A DNA stretch of 35,763 bases from an uncultured Treponema sp. (GTDB lineage: Bacteria > Spirochaetota > Spirochaetia > Treponematales > Treponemataceae): contig CAMJZA010000037.1 of NCBI GenBank assembly GCA_946410085.1, positions 1-35,763 on the forward strand, read 5' to 3'. The position numbers and the translations under genes are program-made. The first letter of the stretch is position 1. Each line of letters starts with the position of its first letter. Under the pieces are notes generated by a model. It was not told the DNA's origin. It saw nothing but the letters and a program-made list of their open reading frames with translations, and did not search any database. Shown here piece after piece: positions 14,887 to 22,724 of the stretch.

Positions 14887-16392
14887 TCAGTCCTGTCCGC
14901 GCTCTTCCGCCCAGCCCATTGCGCATTTGACTGCCCGGTGCCAGCCTGCCAGTTCCCGCTGACGCCTGTCTGCATCCATCTCGCAGCGGAATTCCCGGTC
15001 CAGTCCCCAGTTTGCGACGACCTCGTCTTTGGACTTCCAGTAGCCGACCGCAAGGCCTGCAAGGTATGCTGCCCCCATTGCCGTCGTTTCAACGCAGACG
15101 GGCCGGTTGACGGGAACACCCATGATGTCCGCCTGGAACTGCATCAGGAAGTTGTTCTTGCAGGCACCGCCGTCAACCTTGAGTGAGGTCAGGTGAATGC
15201 CCGAATCCTTTTCCATCGCCGCAAGTACGTCTGCCGTCTGGAAGGCGAGCGATTCCACCGTTGCACGGATCAGGTGGTACTTGTTCACGCCCCGCGTCAG
15301 GCCCACGATGGCTCCCCGTGCGTAGGGATCCCAGTAGGGGGCCCCCAGACCGGCAAAGGCGGGGACGACGTAGCAGCCGTTCGTGTCTTCTACCCGGGTG
15401 GCAAAGTACTCTGAGTCGGGTGAGCCGTCGATCATCCGCAGTTCGTCCCGAAGCCACTGGAGGGAAGCCCCCGCAACAAGGACGGAACCTTCGAGCGCGT
15501 ACTCGACCGTACCGTCAAGTCCCCAGGCAATCGTCGTGAGGAGGCCGTTCTTGGAGAAAATGGGCTTTTTGCCCGTGTTCATCAGCATGAAGCAGCCCGT
15601 GCCGTAGGTGTTCTTTGCGTCGCCGGGGGCAAAGCAGGTCTGGCCGAAGAGGGCGCACTGCTGGTCGCCCGCCGCCCCCGCGATGGGAATCGGCGCCCCG
15701 AAGAATTCCGCATCGGCTTCTCCGTAGATGCAGGAGGAGGGCTTTGCCTCCGGCAGCATTGACCGGGGGATGTCCAGTTCGGCAAGGATGTCTTCGTCCC
15801 ATTCGAGCGTGTTGATGTTGAAGAGCATCGTGCGGGATGCGTTGGAATAGTCGGTGACGTGCACCCGGCCTTTTGTCAGCTTGTAGATGAGCCAGGTTTC
15901 GATGGTACCGAAGAGGAGCTCTCCTTTTTGGGCACGCTCCCGTGCTCCGGGAACGTTTTCTAGTATCCAGCGGAGCTTCGTTGCGGAAAAATAGGGGTCA
16001 ATGACAAGGCCGGTCTTTGCCCGGTAGCTGTTGGTCAGTCCTTTTTCCTTGAGGCTGCGGGCGTAGTCCGCCGTCCGCCGGCACTGCCAGACGATGGCGT
16101 TGCAGACGGGCTGCCCGCTCTCTTTTTCCCAGACAACGGTGGTTTCCCGCTGGTTCGTTATGCCGATTGCCGCAATGTCGCGGGCCGACGCCTTGACTTT
16201 CTGCAGGGCTTCCCGGGCGACGAGCAGCTGAATCTGCCAGATTTCGCTCGCATCATGCTCTACCCAGCCCGGTTTTGGGAAAAACTGGGTGAACTCTTTC
16301 TGTGCGACGGCCTTCATCGTTCCCTTCTGGTCAAACAGGATGCAGCGTGCGCTCGTCGTTCCTTCGTCCAGCGCCATGATGTATTTGGACAT
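14887..16392 (-). CDS. glpK: Glycerol kinase
   Basis: A 501-residue glycerol kinase, very near the E. coli GlpK length of 502. FGGY-family features are visible: [12 protein letters not shown] (phosphate binding), [24 protein letters not shown], and [20 protein letters not shown] and [18 protein letters not shown] toward the C-terminus. It phosphorylates glycerol to sn-glycerol 3-phosphate for glycolysis or lipid synthesis. No glpF, glpD or plsX is beside it. The start MSKYIMAL at 16392 has GAGAGG upstream. A strong promoter with an extended TATAAT lies in the gap to queH, so it is expressed at least partly on its own. Confidence 0.97.
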   Translation of the reverse strand: MSKYIMALDEGTTSARCILFDQKGTMKAVAQKEFTQFFPKPGWVEHDASEIWQIQLLVAREALQKVKASARDIAAIGITNQRETTVVWEKESGQPVCNAIVWQCRRTADYARSLKEKGLTNSYRAKTGLVIDPYFSATKLRWILENVPGARERAQKGELLFGTIETWLIYKLTKGRVHVTDYSNASRTMLFNINTLEWDEDILAELDIPRSMLPEAKPSSCIYGEADAEFFGAPIPIAGAAGDQQCALFGQTCFAPGDAKNTYGTGCFMLMNTGKKPIFSKNGLLTTIAWGLDGTVEYALEGSVLVAGASLQWLRDELRMIDGSPDSEYFATRVEDTNGCYVVPAFAGLGAPYWDPYARGAIVGLTRGVNKYHLIRATVESLAFQTADVLAAMEKDSGIHLTSLKVDGGACKNNFLMQFQADIMGVPVNRPVCVETTAMGAAYLAGLAVGYWKSKDEVVANWGLDREFRCEMDADRRQRELAGWHRAVKCAMGWAEERGQD

Positions 16393-16409
16393 AGCTACCT
16401 CTCGGGGCA

Positions 16410-16438
16410 ATTATAGCACAGGCTCCGCTTCCCGTGAA
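16410..16438 (-). promoter_or_regulatory. glpK promoter with extended -10
   Basis: On the minus strand TTCACG (16438-16433), 17-base spacer, TGC-TATAAT (-10 at 16415-16410). The GAGAGG ribosome site and ATG 16392 follow closely. Confidence 0.65.
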
Positions 16439-16478
16439 GGGGCAGCGAAGCTTCGAACCAAGGTGGAGACTGCGGAGC

Positions 16479-17255
16479 CTACGAAGCGCCCTGTCCCGGG
16501 GGGAGCGGCAGCTTCCTGTTCGCCTTTGAATAGACGCAGCCGCAGTAGTCCTGCCGGTACAGGCCGTACTCGGCGGAAAGCTCCAGGCTGCGCTTGAAGC
16601 CGCCCTTCTTCTTGAAGTCCGAGGGGAGGAAGCGGGGGCCGGGTTGTCCCTGTTCCAGCGCCCTGCCGATCGCATTGATTTTGTCTGCATCCTTGAAGGG
16701 ACTGATGGAAAGGGTCGTCGTGAACCAGTCAAAGGCGTTGCTGCAGGCATACTGCCATGCCGCCCTCATGCGGAACTCGTAGCAGCGGCGGCACCGCTCG
16801 CCCTTTTCCGCCTCGTTCTGCAGGTCCGGCTCTTCCTGTACCCCCGTTGCCCGGTAAAAGTCCTCCGGATCGTAGCGCCCTTCAACGACCTGTATTCCGC
16901 TTGCGGCAGGAAAACGGGGCAGGAAATTGAGCAGCTCGTCCCGCCGCCGCTCGTATTCGGACATGGGATGGATGTTGGGATTATAATAGTAGATCGTGAT
17001 GGCAAAATAGCAGGCAAGGTATTCGATGACGTAGGACGAGCAGGGCCCGCAGCAGGCATGGAGGAGGAGGCTGGGTTTTGACGGGGCGGGACTATGGTCT
17101 CCGCAGGGAAGATGCGTACTGCCGGCAATACAGCTGCCGCCGGAAATACAACTGCCGCCGGGCTGCGGACCAGCCGCAGCCGGTCCCGCCTGTCCGGGCA
17201 GGGCGGCGAGAATGCCGTCCAGCTCCCGCTCGTAGGGGGACGTTCGTTTGGACAT
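16479..17255 (-). CDS. queH: Epoxyqueuosine reductase QueH
   Basis: A 258-residue QueH (formerly DUF208), which reduces epoxyqueuosine to queuosine in tRNA using Fe-S chemistry. Conserved blocks: LLLHACCGPCSSYVIEYL, YYYNPNIHPMSEYERR, GERCRRCYEFRM, TTTLSISPFKD and YRQDYCGCVYS, with every expected Cys present. The first ~60 residues are a family-atypical, Gly/Ser/Pro/Cys-rich extension that contains an 18-base tandem duplication (17127-17162, coding two GGSCI units). A start after that extension is conceivable, but no good internal start is seen, and MSKRTSPY at 17255 has a GGAG-like site. It lies 22 bases after the S1-domain gene. Confidence 0.92.
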   Translation of the reverse strand: MSKRTSPYERELDGILAALPGQAGPAAAGPQPGGSCISGGSCIAGSTHLPCGDHSPAPSKPSLLLHACCGPCSSYVIEYLACYFAITIYYYNPNIHPMSEYERRRDELLNFLPRFPAASGIQVVEGRYDPEDFYRATGVQEEPDLQNEAEKGERCRRCYEFRMRAAWQYACSNAFDWFTTTLSISPFKDADKINAIGRALEQGQPGPRFLPSDFKKKGGFKRSLELSAEYGLYRQDYCGCVYSKANRKLPLPPGQGAS

Positions 17256-17277
17256 GCCCTTGCTCCGGCGGACTGCC

Positions 17278-18375
17278 CTATTTTTTCAGCAGGGCCGCGA
17301 AGGGATTGTAGGTTTCCCCGTCATCGTCGTCGGCATGCGCTTTCTGGTATTCGGCGGCATTGTCTGTTTCCGCATCGGAAACAATCGGCGAGAGGGAAAT
17401 CCGCTTCTCGTCGGCATCGACCCGTTCAATGGTAACGGCAAGGCTGTCTCCCGCCTTGTAGACCTTCTTGAGGTTCGTGTTGCGTTCGACGGGGAGCCTG
17501 GAAATGTGCACGAGGCCGTCAACTGCCGGGGCAAGGTTTATGAACAGGCCGAAGTCTGCAACCCGGCTGATTTTGCCTTCAATCTTCGTGCCGACGGGGA
17601 ACTTTTCGGCAATGCCGTCCCAGGGATCGGCCTCAAGCTCCTTCATGCTGAGCGAAACCTTTTCCTTTGCCCAGTCAGCCCTGATAATCTTTGCTTCGAC
17701 CTCCTGGCCGATTTTAAGCACGTCATGTACGTCATTGACGCGGACATGGCTTATCTCGGAGACAGGCAGCAGGGCCTCGAAGCCCTCTATGTTGACGAAC
17801 GCGCCGTAGCTTTCTATCCGGGAAACCGTGCCCTTGACGACTGAGCCGAGCTGGAGCTTCTGGGCGAGGGCGGCCTTCTTCTCCTCCGCCTGTTCCGCCA
17901 GAATCGCACGGTTGGAAAGGACGATGTTGCGGCCCTCGTTCTTGTATTCCTGAATCCTGAAGGTCAGGTGCTTGCCTACGTATTCGGCTGCTTCTTTGCG
18001 CTCCCGGTAGCCCATCTGGCTGTAGGGGCAGAAAGCCCTCGTTGACCCGATCATGACCTCGTAGCCGCCCTTGATTTCCTGCGTAACGTGGCCTTCCACG
18101 GGGACGCCGTTCTGGAATGCGCTCTCGAGCATGTCCTTTCCGGCGTTCTGCCCGGCGAGTTTGCTGGTAAAATGGAGTTCGTCTCCCGAAGCGGAGGCAA
18201 AATAGACCTTCAGGCTGTCGCCTTCCTTAATGGAAACGTTTCCGTTTTCATCGGTAAACTCCGCCTTGTCGACAAAACCTTCGCTTTTGAGCCCCAAATC
18301 GATAAAGACGGTATCCGCCGAGATGGCGACGACCTTTGTTTCAACCATCTGTCCTGGTTCGTATAACTGTTTCAT
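17278..18375 (-). CDS. S1-domain RNA-binding protein, RpsA-like
   Basis: A 365-residue protein made of four S1 RNA-binding repeats (about residues 6-75, 88-160, 175-248 and 262-335). The third and fourth are classical: GTVSRIESYGAFVNIEGFEA, and GKISRVADFGLFINLAPAVD followed by GLVHISRL. Bacterial ribosomal protein S1 has four to six repeats, so this is a short S1 homolog, possibly an auxiliary translation-initiation factor. The C-terminus is acidic (HADDDDGETYNPF). The start at 18375 has GGAAGGAA upstream. Given several leaderless genes nearby, an S1 variant is of interest, though the link is speculation. Which of possibly several S1 proteins in the genome this is cannot be told. Confidence 0.88.
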   Translation of the reverse strand: MKQLYEPGQMVETKVVAISADTVFIDLGLKSEGFVDKAEFTDENGNVSIKEGDSLKVYFASASGDELHFTSKLAGQNAGKDMLESAFQNGVPVEGHVTQEIKGGYEVMIGSTRAFCPYSQMGYRERKEAAEYVGKHLTFRIQEYKNEGRNIVLSNRAILAEQAEEKKAALAQKLQLGSVVKGTVSRIESYGAFVNIEGFEALLPVSEISHVRVNDVHDVLKIGQEVEAKIIRADWAKEKVSLSMKELEADPWDGIAEKFPVGTKIEGKISRVADFGLFINLAPAVDGLVHISRLPVERNTNLKKVYKAGDSLAVTIERVDADEKRISLSPIVSDAETDNAAEYQKAHADDDDGETYNPFAALLKK

Positions 18376-18396
18376 GCTGTTCCTTCCCCTGTATGC

Positions 18397-18412
18397 CCGG
18401 CCTGCAGGCCGG
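18397..18412. promoter_or_regulatory. Palindrome in the S1-gene leader
   Basis: CCGGCCTGCAGGCCGG is a perfect 16-base palindrome 22 bases upstream of the S1-gene ATG. It is transcribed in the leader and could hide or frame the ribosome site. No T-run follows, so it is not a normal terminator. Confidence 0.5.
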
Positions 18413-18431
18413 AAACGGTAGCGTATTTTCT

Positions 18432-18458
18432 ATTATAACTTCTATTATAATGTGTCAG
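18432..18458 (-). promoter_or_regulatory. Promoter with duplicated -10 for the S1 gene
   Basis: On the minus strand CTGACA (18458-18453) precedes two perfect TATAAT hexamers at 18449-18444 and 18437-18432, inside a direct repeat of TTATAATAGAA. The spacer to the second is 15 bases. The -35 overlaps the stop codon of the upstream outer membrane protein gene. Confidence 0.5.
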
Positions 18459-19303
18459 TTTTTTGAGCTTTTTCTGGATTTCTTCTGTGCAGAAGCCGGC
18501 TTTTCCTGATAACCGGATTCATCGGCCCTGCGCTGTTCTATTGCCCTGTCGACGCCCCTCGTCCCGAGGTTTATGGAGATGCCCACGTAGACTTTTGCCG
18601 TCATCTGGTCGCTCGTCTCGTAGTTAAAGCGTGTTCCGCCGTAGTTCATGTGGGAATGGCTGTACTGGACGTTCTGAAAGTCAACGCCGACGTTCAGCCC
18701 CATCAGGAAGTCCGGCTTTGCGATGAGCCAGCAGCGGTAGCCTATGTTGAAGTTGTAGCCGATGTTGCGCTCTTCCAGCTTGACCGTGACGGCGTCCTTT
18801 GCTGCTCCCCACTGATCGGGCTTGGTGAATTCGGTCCGGCGCAGGGTAAAGAGGGCTGACGGAAAGAAGGAAAATGAATGCCGCCGCCCGAGGTTCAGGC
18901 GGAGCACCGGGCCGACCCCGATGTTATATTCAATGCCGCTCGACAGGTCTATGTCAAGGTCGGGAATGCCGGACATCCCGGTTGTATCGAAATCCGAGAA
19001 GGTATAGCTGTCGAACTTGCTCATGCTGCCGTCAACACCGACACCGATGTCACTGAAGCCGAAGGGAGAGCCGAGGAAAGAAACGAAGGTTGCCTTGCCG
19101 CCGAGCGGCGTTTTGGTCGTCCGGGAAAACTCTGACAGCCCCAGATAGGTGATGTCATCATCGGAAACCTTTACTGTATCGGAGTTTTTGAAGGTGTTTT
19201 CGTAGCTGACGGATAATTCCCAATCCTTCGCTTGGGCAAAGCTTGCAAGGAGGGCCAGGAAAATACTTACTACGACTTTTCTTGCTCGAAGCTTCTTTTT
19301 CAT
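18455..19303 (-). CDS. Probable beta-barrel outer membrane protein
   Basis: A 282-residue exported protein. The signal peptide (MKKKLRARKVVVSIFLALLA) ends near FAQA-KDW. The mature part shows alternating hydrophobic strands with Gly and aromatic residues (VGPVLRLNLGRRHSFSFFPS, KVYVGISINLG), as in small outer-membrane barrels. The lysine- and serine-rich tail (KPASAQKKSRKSSKN) after the last strand is odd for a barrel, where the chain usually ends on an aromatic. No precise family is recognised. There is no Shine-Dalgarno sequence; a TTGCAG/TATACT promoter ends eight bases before the ATG. It is the first gene of the minus-strand run leading to glpK. Confidence 0.75.
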   Translation of the reverse strand: MKKKLRARKVVVSIFLALLASFAQAKDWELSVSYENTFKNSDTVKVSDDDITYLGLSEFSRTTKTPLGGKATFVSFLGSPFGFSDIGVGVDGSMSKFDSYTFSDFDTTGMSGIPDLDIDLSSGIEYNIGVGPVLRLNLGRRHSFSFFPSALFTLRRTEFTKPDQWGAAKDAVTVKLEERNIGYNFNIGYRCWLIAKPDFLMGLNVGVDFQNVQYSHSHMNYGGTRFNYETSDQMTAKVYVGISINLGTRGVDRAIEQRRADESGYQEKPASAQKKSRKSSKN

Positions 19304-19311
19304 TTTGGGTC

Positions 19312-19340
19312 AGTATACAAAATTTGACCGGATACTGCAA
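19312..19340 (-). promoter_or_regulatory. Promoter giving a leaderless OMP mRNA
   Basis: On the minus strand TTGCAG (19340-19335), 17-base spacer, TATACT (19317-19312). Eight bases separate it from ATG 19303, and no ribosome site is present. Confidence 0.5.
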
Positions 19341-19457
19341 TACAAAATGGAGTTTTTTCTCATGGCCGGGTAAAATTCCTGGTCCTGCCCGGAAAGCGGC
19401 CGGGGGCCGGACAGGCGGTTCTGAAAGCCGGAAAGCCTTTTTCTCCCCCTGTTTTCA

Positions 19458-19486
19458 TTGAAAATTCCCCGGTAAACGGGTATACT
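19458..19486 (+). promoter_or_regulatory. recF promoter
   Basis: TTGAAA (19458-19463), 17-base spacer, TATACT (19481-19486). A leader of about 60 bases with AAGGAG before ATG 19556 follows. Confidence 0.65.
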
Positions 19487-19555
19487 GGGGGACATGGGTT
19501 GTATGAGGGCTGTTCGGAATGCTTCCGGGCGGGCTTTTTTACCTAAGGAGTCAGC

Positions 19556-20683
19556 ATGCCCTTCTGTTCACTTTCGACGGTCAATTTCAGGAACCTCGCC
19601 GATGCAACGATAGACCTCTTTGCCCGGGAAGTCTTTTTTACCGGGGAGAACGGGCAGGGCAAGAGCAACCTGCTTGAAGCCCTCTATTTTTCGTCCTACG
19701 GGGCGTCCTTCCGCACCCACCTTGACGGGGAGATGATACGGAACGGGGAGGGCGGCATGTCCGTCCGTACCCTCTATAAAGGGGCGGACGACGAGGGGCA
19801 TACCTCCTTCATCAGCCTGGAGGGGAGCCGGAAGAAGATGGAGCGGGACGGCAAGATGATCCGCGACCGCAAGGATCTGGTTTCTGCCATGCCCTGCGTC
19901 CTCTACAGCCATGACGACCTTGACTTCGCAAAGGGGGCCCCGGAACGCAAGCGCTTCTTCGTTGACCAGACCCTTTCCATGTACGACGTGCTCTACATTG
20001 ACCTGATGCGGCGCTACAAGCGCATCTTGAAGAGCCGGAACCTCTGCCTGAAGGAGCACAATCTTGCGCTGCTGGACAGCTACGACCTGCAGCTGGTGCA
20101 GAACGGCCTTGAAATCCAGAAGCGGCGCAAGATGGCAATCTTTAAGTTCAGGGACATCTTTTCCCGCCTGTACGGGGAGGTTTCGGGGCTGACCGGCGTG
20201 ACGATCCGCTACCTGCCGTCTTGGAAGAAAGCCCGGCCCGACAGCGCGGAGGAGGGGATTGCCGCCGCTTCGAACCTGCCTTCCGTAGATGACGTGCTTG
20301 CCCGCCTGCGCGATATGCGCCCTGTCGATGAAAAGATGGGGACGACGATGACCGGTCCCCACCGCGACCGGATTGAGTTTGAAAAGGACGGGGTCCCCTT
20401 CATTCCCCTTGCGTCCATGGGGCAGCGCCGCCTGGTTGCCCTCGTCCTGCGGACGGCGCAGGCGGTCTATTTTACCGAAGAGACCCGGCGCAGACCGGTC
20501 CTGTTAATGGATGACGTTCTCCTGGAACTGGATCCCGGCAAGCGGGAGCGCATGACGGCCCTGCTGCCGGATTACGAGCAGCTTTTCTGCACCTTCCTGC
20601 CCGGTGAGCCCTGGCGGAACTATATCCGCAGCGAAACCAAGGTGTACGAGATTCAGGCCGGCAGCTGGAAGCCCGTTCCGTAA
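19556..20683 (+). CDS. recF: DNA replication/repair protein RecF
   Basis: A 375-residue RecF, which helps load RecA at gaps with RecO and RecR. Seen: CSLSTVNFRNLADATID, Walker A FFTGENGQGKSNLLEALYF, SHDDLDFAKGAPERKRFFVD, TGPHRDRIEFE, an ABC-like signature SMGQRRLVALVLRTAQ and Walker B VLLMDDVLLELD. The signature has Met-Gly where SQGQ is usual. In many bacteria recF follows dnaA and dnaN; here it stands alone between an outer membrane protein gene and a kinase-like gene, with its own promoter. AAGGAG seven bases before ATG 19556 fixes the start. Confidence 0.95.
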   Translation: MPFCSLSTVNFRNLADATIDLFAREVFFTGENGQGKSNLLEALYFSSYGASFRTHLDGEMIRNGEGGMSVRTLYKGADDEGHTSFISLEGSRKKMERDGKMIRDRKDLVSAMPCVLYSHDDLDFAKGAPERKRFFVDQTLSMYDVLYIDLMRRYKRILKSRNLCLKEHNLALLDSYDLQLVQNGLEIQKRRKMAIFKFRDIFSRLYGEVSGLTGVTIRYLPSWKKARPDSAEEGIAAASNLPSVDDVLARLRDMRPVDEKMGTTMTGPHRDRIEFEKDGVPFIPLASMGQRRLVALVLRTAQAVYFTEETRRRPVLLMDDVLLELDPGKRERMTALLPDYEQLFCTFLPGEPWRNYIRSETKVYEIQAGSWKPVP

Positions 20684-20794
20684 GGGGCGCAGACCGGCGG
20701 GGTGCGGCTCGTCTTGTCCCGGGGTACTGCGCCGTGACCCTGCGTGGTGCTCCGTTGTTGCCCGGGGTACTGCACTGCACCCCCGCTGGCGGGC
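20684..20794. other. Convergent gap with short direct repeats
   Basis: No gene. The 13-mer CCCGGGGTACTGC occurs at 20718-20730 and 20761-20773. No clear T-tailed hairpin is seen, so how the convergent recF and kinase-like transcripts end is unclear. Confidence 0.5.
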
Positions 20795-22540
20795 CTACGA
20801 GTAGTCGGACTTGATTTTGCTGATGCCTTCGAGGATTTCCGAACCGAGCGGCAGCCAGCCGTACTTCGTGCGGACGGCATCGGCTGCCTTGACCGAGTCC
20901 TGCCCGCTTGCGTCAAAGGCGGCCTTGTAGTCGGCGTAGAGGGTTTCCTTGTTGACTGAAACCGAAGGGCCTTCCTGCTGTTCCAGACCGGTAATGCGCC
21001 AGCGCCTGCCCCCGTAGGTCAGGGTCACGATGTCGTTCTTTTTCAGCACGTGCACGTTTTCCGCCTCTCCCGTATCGGAACCGACGCAGTAGATGAAGTA
21101 GTAGGAGACTTCAAGCTGCTTGACTGCCCCCTTCCTGAGTTCCGTTCCGCCGGATTCCGTGACGGGGGCAGGCGCGTCCCGCCGGACGGGGGCGGTAAAG
21201 AAGATTTCCCCCTTTTTGTTCCCGATGAAGAACTGGCTGATGCCGTACATCGAGAAGGCTCCCCCGTTGTTAAAGGAAAGCCATTCCGCTGGACTCGTTA
21301 CCTTGTAGCCGGCCTCGTAGCTTGAGCGGGTCTGCGCCGTGACGAAGTAGGCGCTCATCGCATCGATGACGGCTTCTGCCTGTTTTCCCCTTGCACTCGC
21401 CTGCGCCGAAAGCGTGTCCATCGTGTTGAACGCACTGTAGAACAGTTCGACCGTCTGCAGTTCCGTAAGTCCCTGTGTCGTGGGCCGGCTCATGGCTGTT
21501 TCAAGGCAGAGGCCCGAAACGACTGCCGCTGCAAATACGGCGATGGCAAGGATGGTCAGGGGCGTCCGCCTGCGCCGTATCCAGCGCTTGCGTGACAGGG
21601 CGGCCTGAAAGTGCTGCTCCTCCCTTTTCGCACGGCTTTCAAATGCTTCCTGCGAGATGTTCGATTTATGGATGACGCCGATGAGGGTTCCGTCGGGGGC
21701 AATGTTCCCCAGTTCCGTTAGTCCCAGCTCCCGGTAGAGGCTTTTGAGGGGAAAGCTGAGCCCTGCCCGTCGGAGCTCTCCGTTCGTGCGGTCCTTCCCG
21801 TCCGTGACGAGGAATGACACTTTTTCCTGCCGGTTGCCGCCGCTTTTTACGGCTCCCGCCCGCTGCAGGTTCTGGTCTATGCGGGCGGCCAGTTCTTCGT
21901 CCAGTCCCCAGATCCGGTGTGCGAGGGGACGGTAGTTTTTGTCGCGGATGTCTTCTGCCCGCTTTTCTTCATCGCTTTCGGTGAAGGGCAGGTCGCCCGT
22001 CAGCAGGCGGTAGGCGATGACGGCCTGGGTAAAACTGTTCGCCGCATCGCCCGTCAGCAGGTTGTTCACGTAGAATGACTGCGCTTCATTGCAGCTTTCC
22101 GCCGGGGCACAGCGGGCTGCCGTCTCGAACAGGCCTTCGGGCAGGAAGAGGATGCGCTCAAAGTCGGCGGAAATGAAGATGCCTCCTGCTCCGACGCGGG
22201 GGAGGCTGCGCCCCTGCTCCAGGGCATGTTCCATCGCTGAGCAGACCCGTGTTCCCGCAAGAAACTCTTTTGCCTTGTCGTCTTTCCCGAAGAAATCGCT
22301 CAGGGGCAGGCCGCTGAACAGGGAGCCTTCCAGCAGGACGCTTCCTTCCGGCAGGCTGGTGCCGGTGAACGACCACCTGGTAAAGGTCCAGCGTTCCCCG
22401 TCTGCATCTTCCGTCCGTTCCGCCTTTATGCCCCGTTCTTCCAGGTGGTCCGTAACCCGTGCCTTGGAAAATGCGGCCTGGGACATCCCGGTATCCAGAT
22501 AGATGTTTCCGTCTTTTGAAAATACGAGCTGCTTGTTCAT
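20795..22540 (-). CDS. Membrane protein with degenerate kinase-like domain
   Basis: A 581-residue protein. The cytoplasmic N-terminal half (about 1-320) resembles a decayed Ser/Thr kinase. EHALEQGRSLPRVGAGGIFI then SADFERILFLPEGL sits where the catalytic and DFG loops would be, without HRD or DFG. AVIAYRLLTGDLPF matches the kinase C-lobe xLLTGxLPF pattern. A basic stretch RKRWIRRRRT precedes one transmembrane helix (LTILAIAVFAAAVVSGLCL, about 335-355). The outer domain (about 360-581) is unrecognised, with a YSAFNTMDTLSAQA segment like NTF2-type folds. The start has AGGTAA upstream. A pseudokinase signalling role is inferred; structure prediction is needed to be sure. Confidence 0.65.
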   Translation of the reverse strand: MNKQLVFSKDGNIYLDTGMSQAAFSKARVTDHLEERGIKAERTEDADGERWTFTRWSFTGTSLPEGSVLLEGSLFSGLPLSDFFGKDDKAKEFLAGTRVCSAMEHALEQGRSLPRVGAGGIFISADFERILFLPEGLFETAARCAPAESCNEAQSFYVNNLLTGDAANSFTQAVIAYRLLTGDLPFTESDEEKRAEDIRDKNYRPLAHRIWGLDEELAARIDQNLQRAGAVKSGGNRQEKVSFLVTDGKDRTNGELRRAGLSFPLKSLYRELGLTELGNIAPDGTLIGVIHKSNISQEAFESRAKREEQHFQAALSRKRWIRRRRTPLTILAIAVFAAAVVSGLCLETAMSRPTTQGLTELQTVELFYSAFNTMDTLSAQASARGKQAEAVIDAMSAYFVTAQTRSSYEAGYKVTSPAEWLSFNNGGAFSMYGISQFFIGNKKGEIFFTAPVRRDAPAPVTESGGTELRKGAVKQLEVSYYFIYCVGSDTGEAENVHVLKKNDIVTLTYGGRRWRITGLEQQEGPSVSVNKETLYADYKAAFDASGQDSVKAADAVRTKYGWLPLGSEILEGISKIKSDYS

Positions 22541-22557
22541 GCTGTTACCTGCCTTTT

Positions 22558-22586
22558 ACTATACCGCATCGGCAGAATCGTGTCAG
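22558..22586 (-). promoter_or_regulatory. Promoter of the kinase-like gene
   Basis: On the minus strand CTGACA (22586-22581), 17-base spacer, TATAGT (22563-22558), both five of six consensus matches. ATG 22540 follows after 17 bases with AGGTAA. Confidence 0.65.
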
Positions 22587-22597
22587 CAGGGAACCGG

Positions 22598-22660
22598 GTT
22601 TCATCTGTATGAAACCATGTGTTTCATCTGTATGGAACGAAGCGTTCTGCCGTATGAAAC
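22598..22660. repeat. Three tandem palindromic operators between divergent promoters
   Basis: Copy 1 GTTTCAT-CTGT-ATGAAAC (22598-22615) is a perfect dyad. Copy 2 (22621-22638) has one changed base in the right arm. Copy 3 (22644-22660) is degenerate but keeps ATGAAAC. Starts are 23 bases apart. They fill the space between the -35 at 22581 (minus) and the -35 at 22686 (plus). Confidence 0.75.
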
Positions 22661-22685
22661 GAAGGGGGCCACCCCGTGAAACTCA

Positions 22686-22714
22686 TTGTTTTATCTGCTC
22701 CGATATGCTATGAT
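22686..22714 (+). promoter_or_regulatory. Promoter giving a leaderless DUF763 mRNA
   Basis: TTGTTT (22686-22691), 17-base spacer, TGC-TATGAT (-10 at 22709-22714). ATG 22725 is ten bases downstream, with no ribosome site. Confidence 0.5.
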
Positions 22715-22724
22715 TGCCCTGCCG

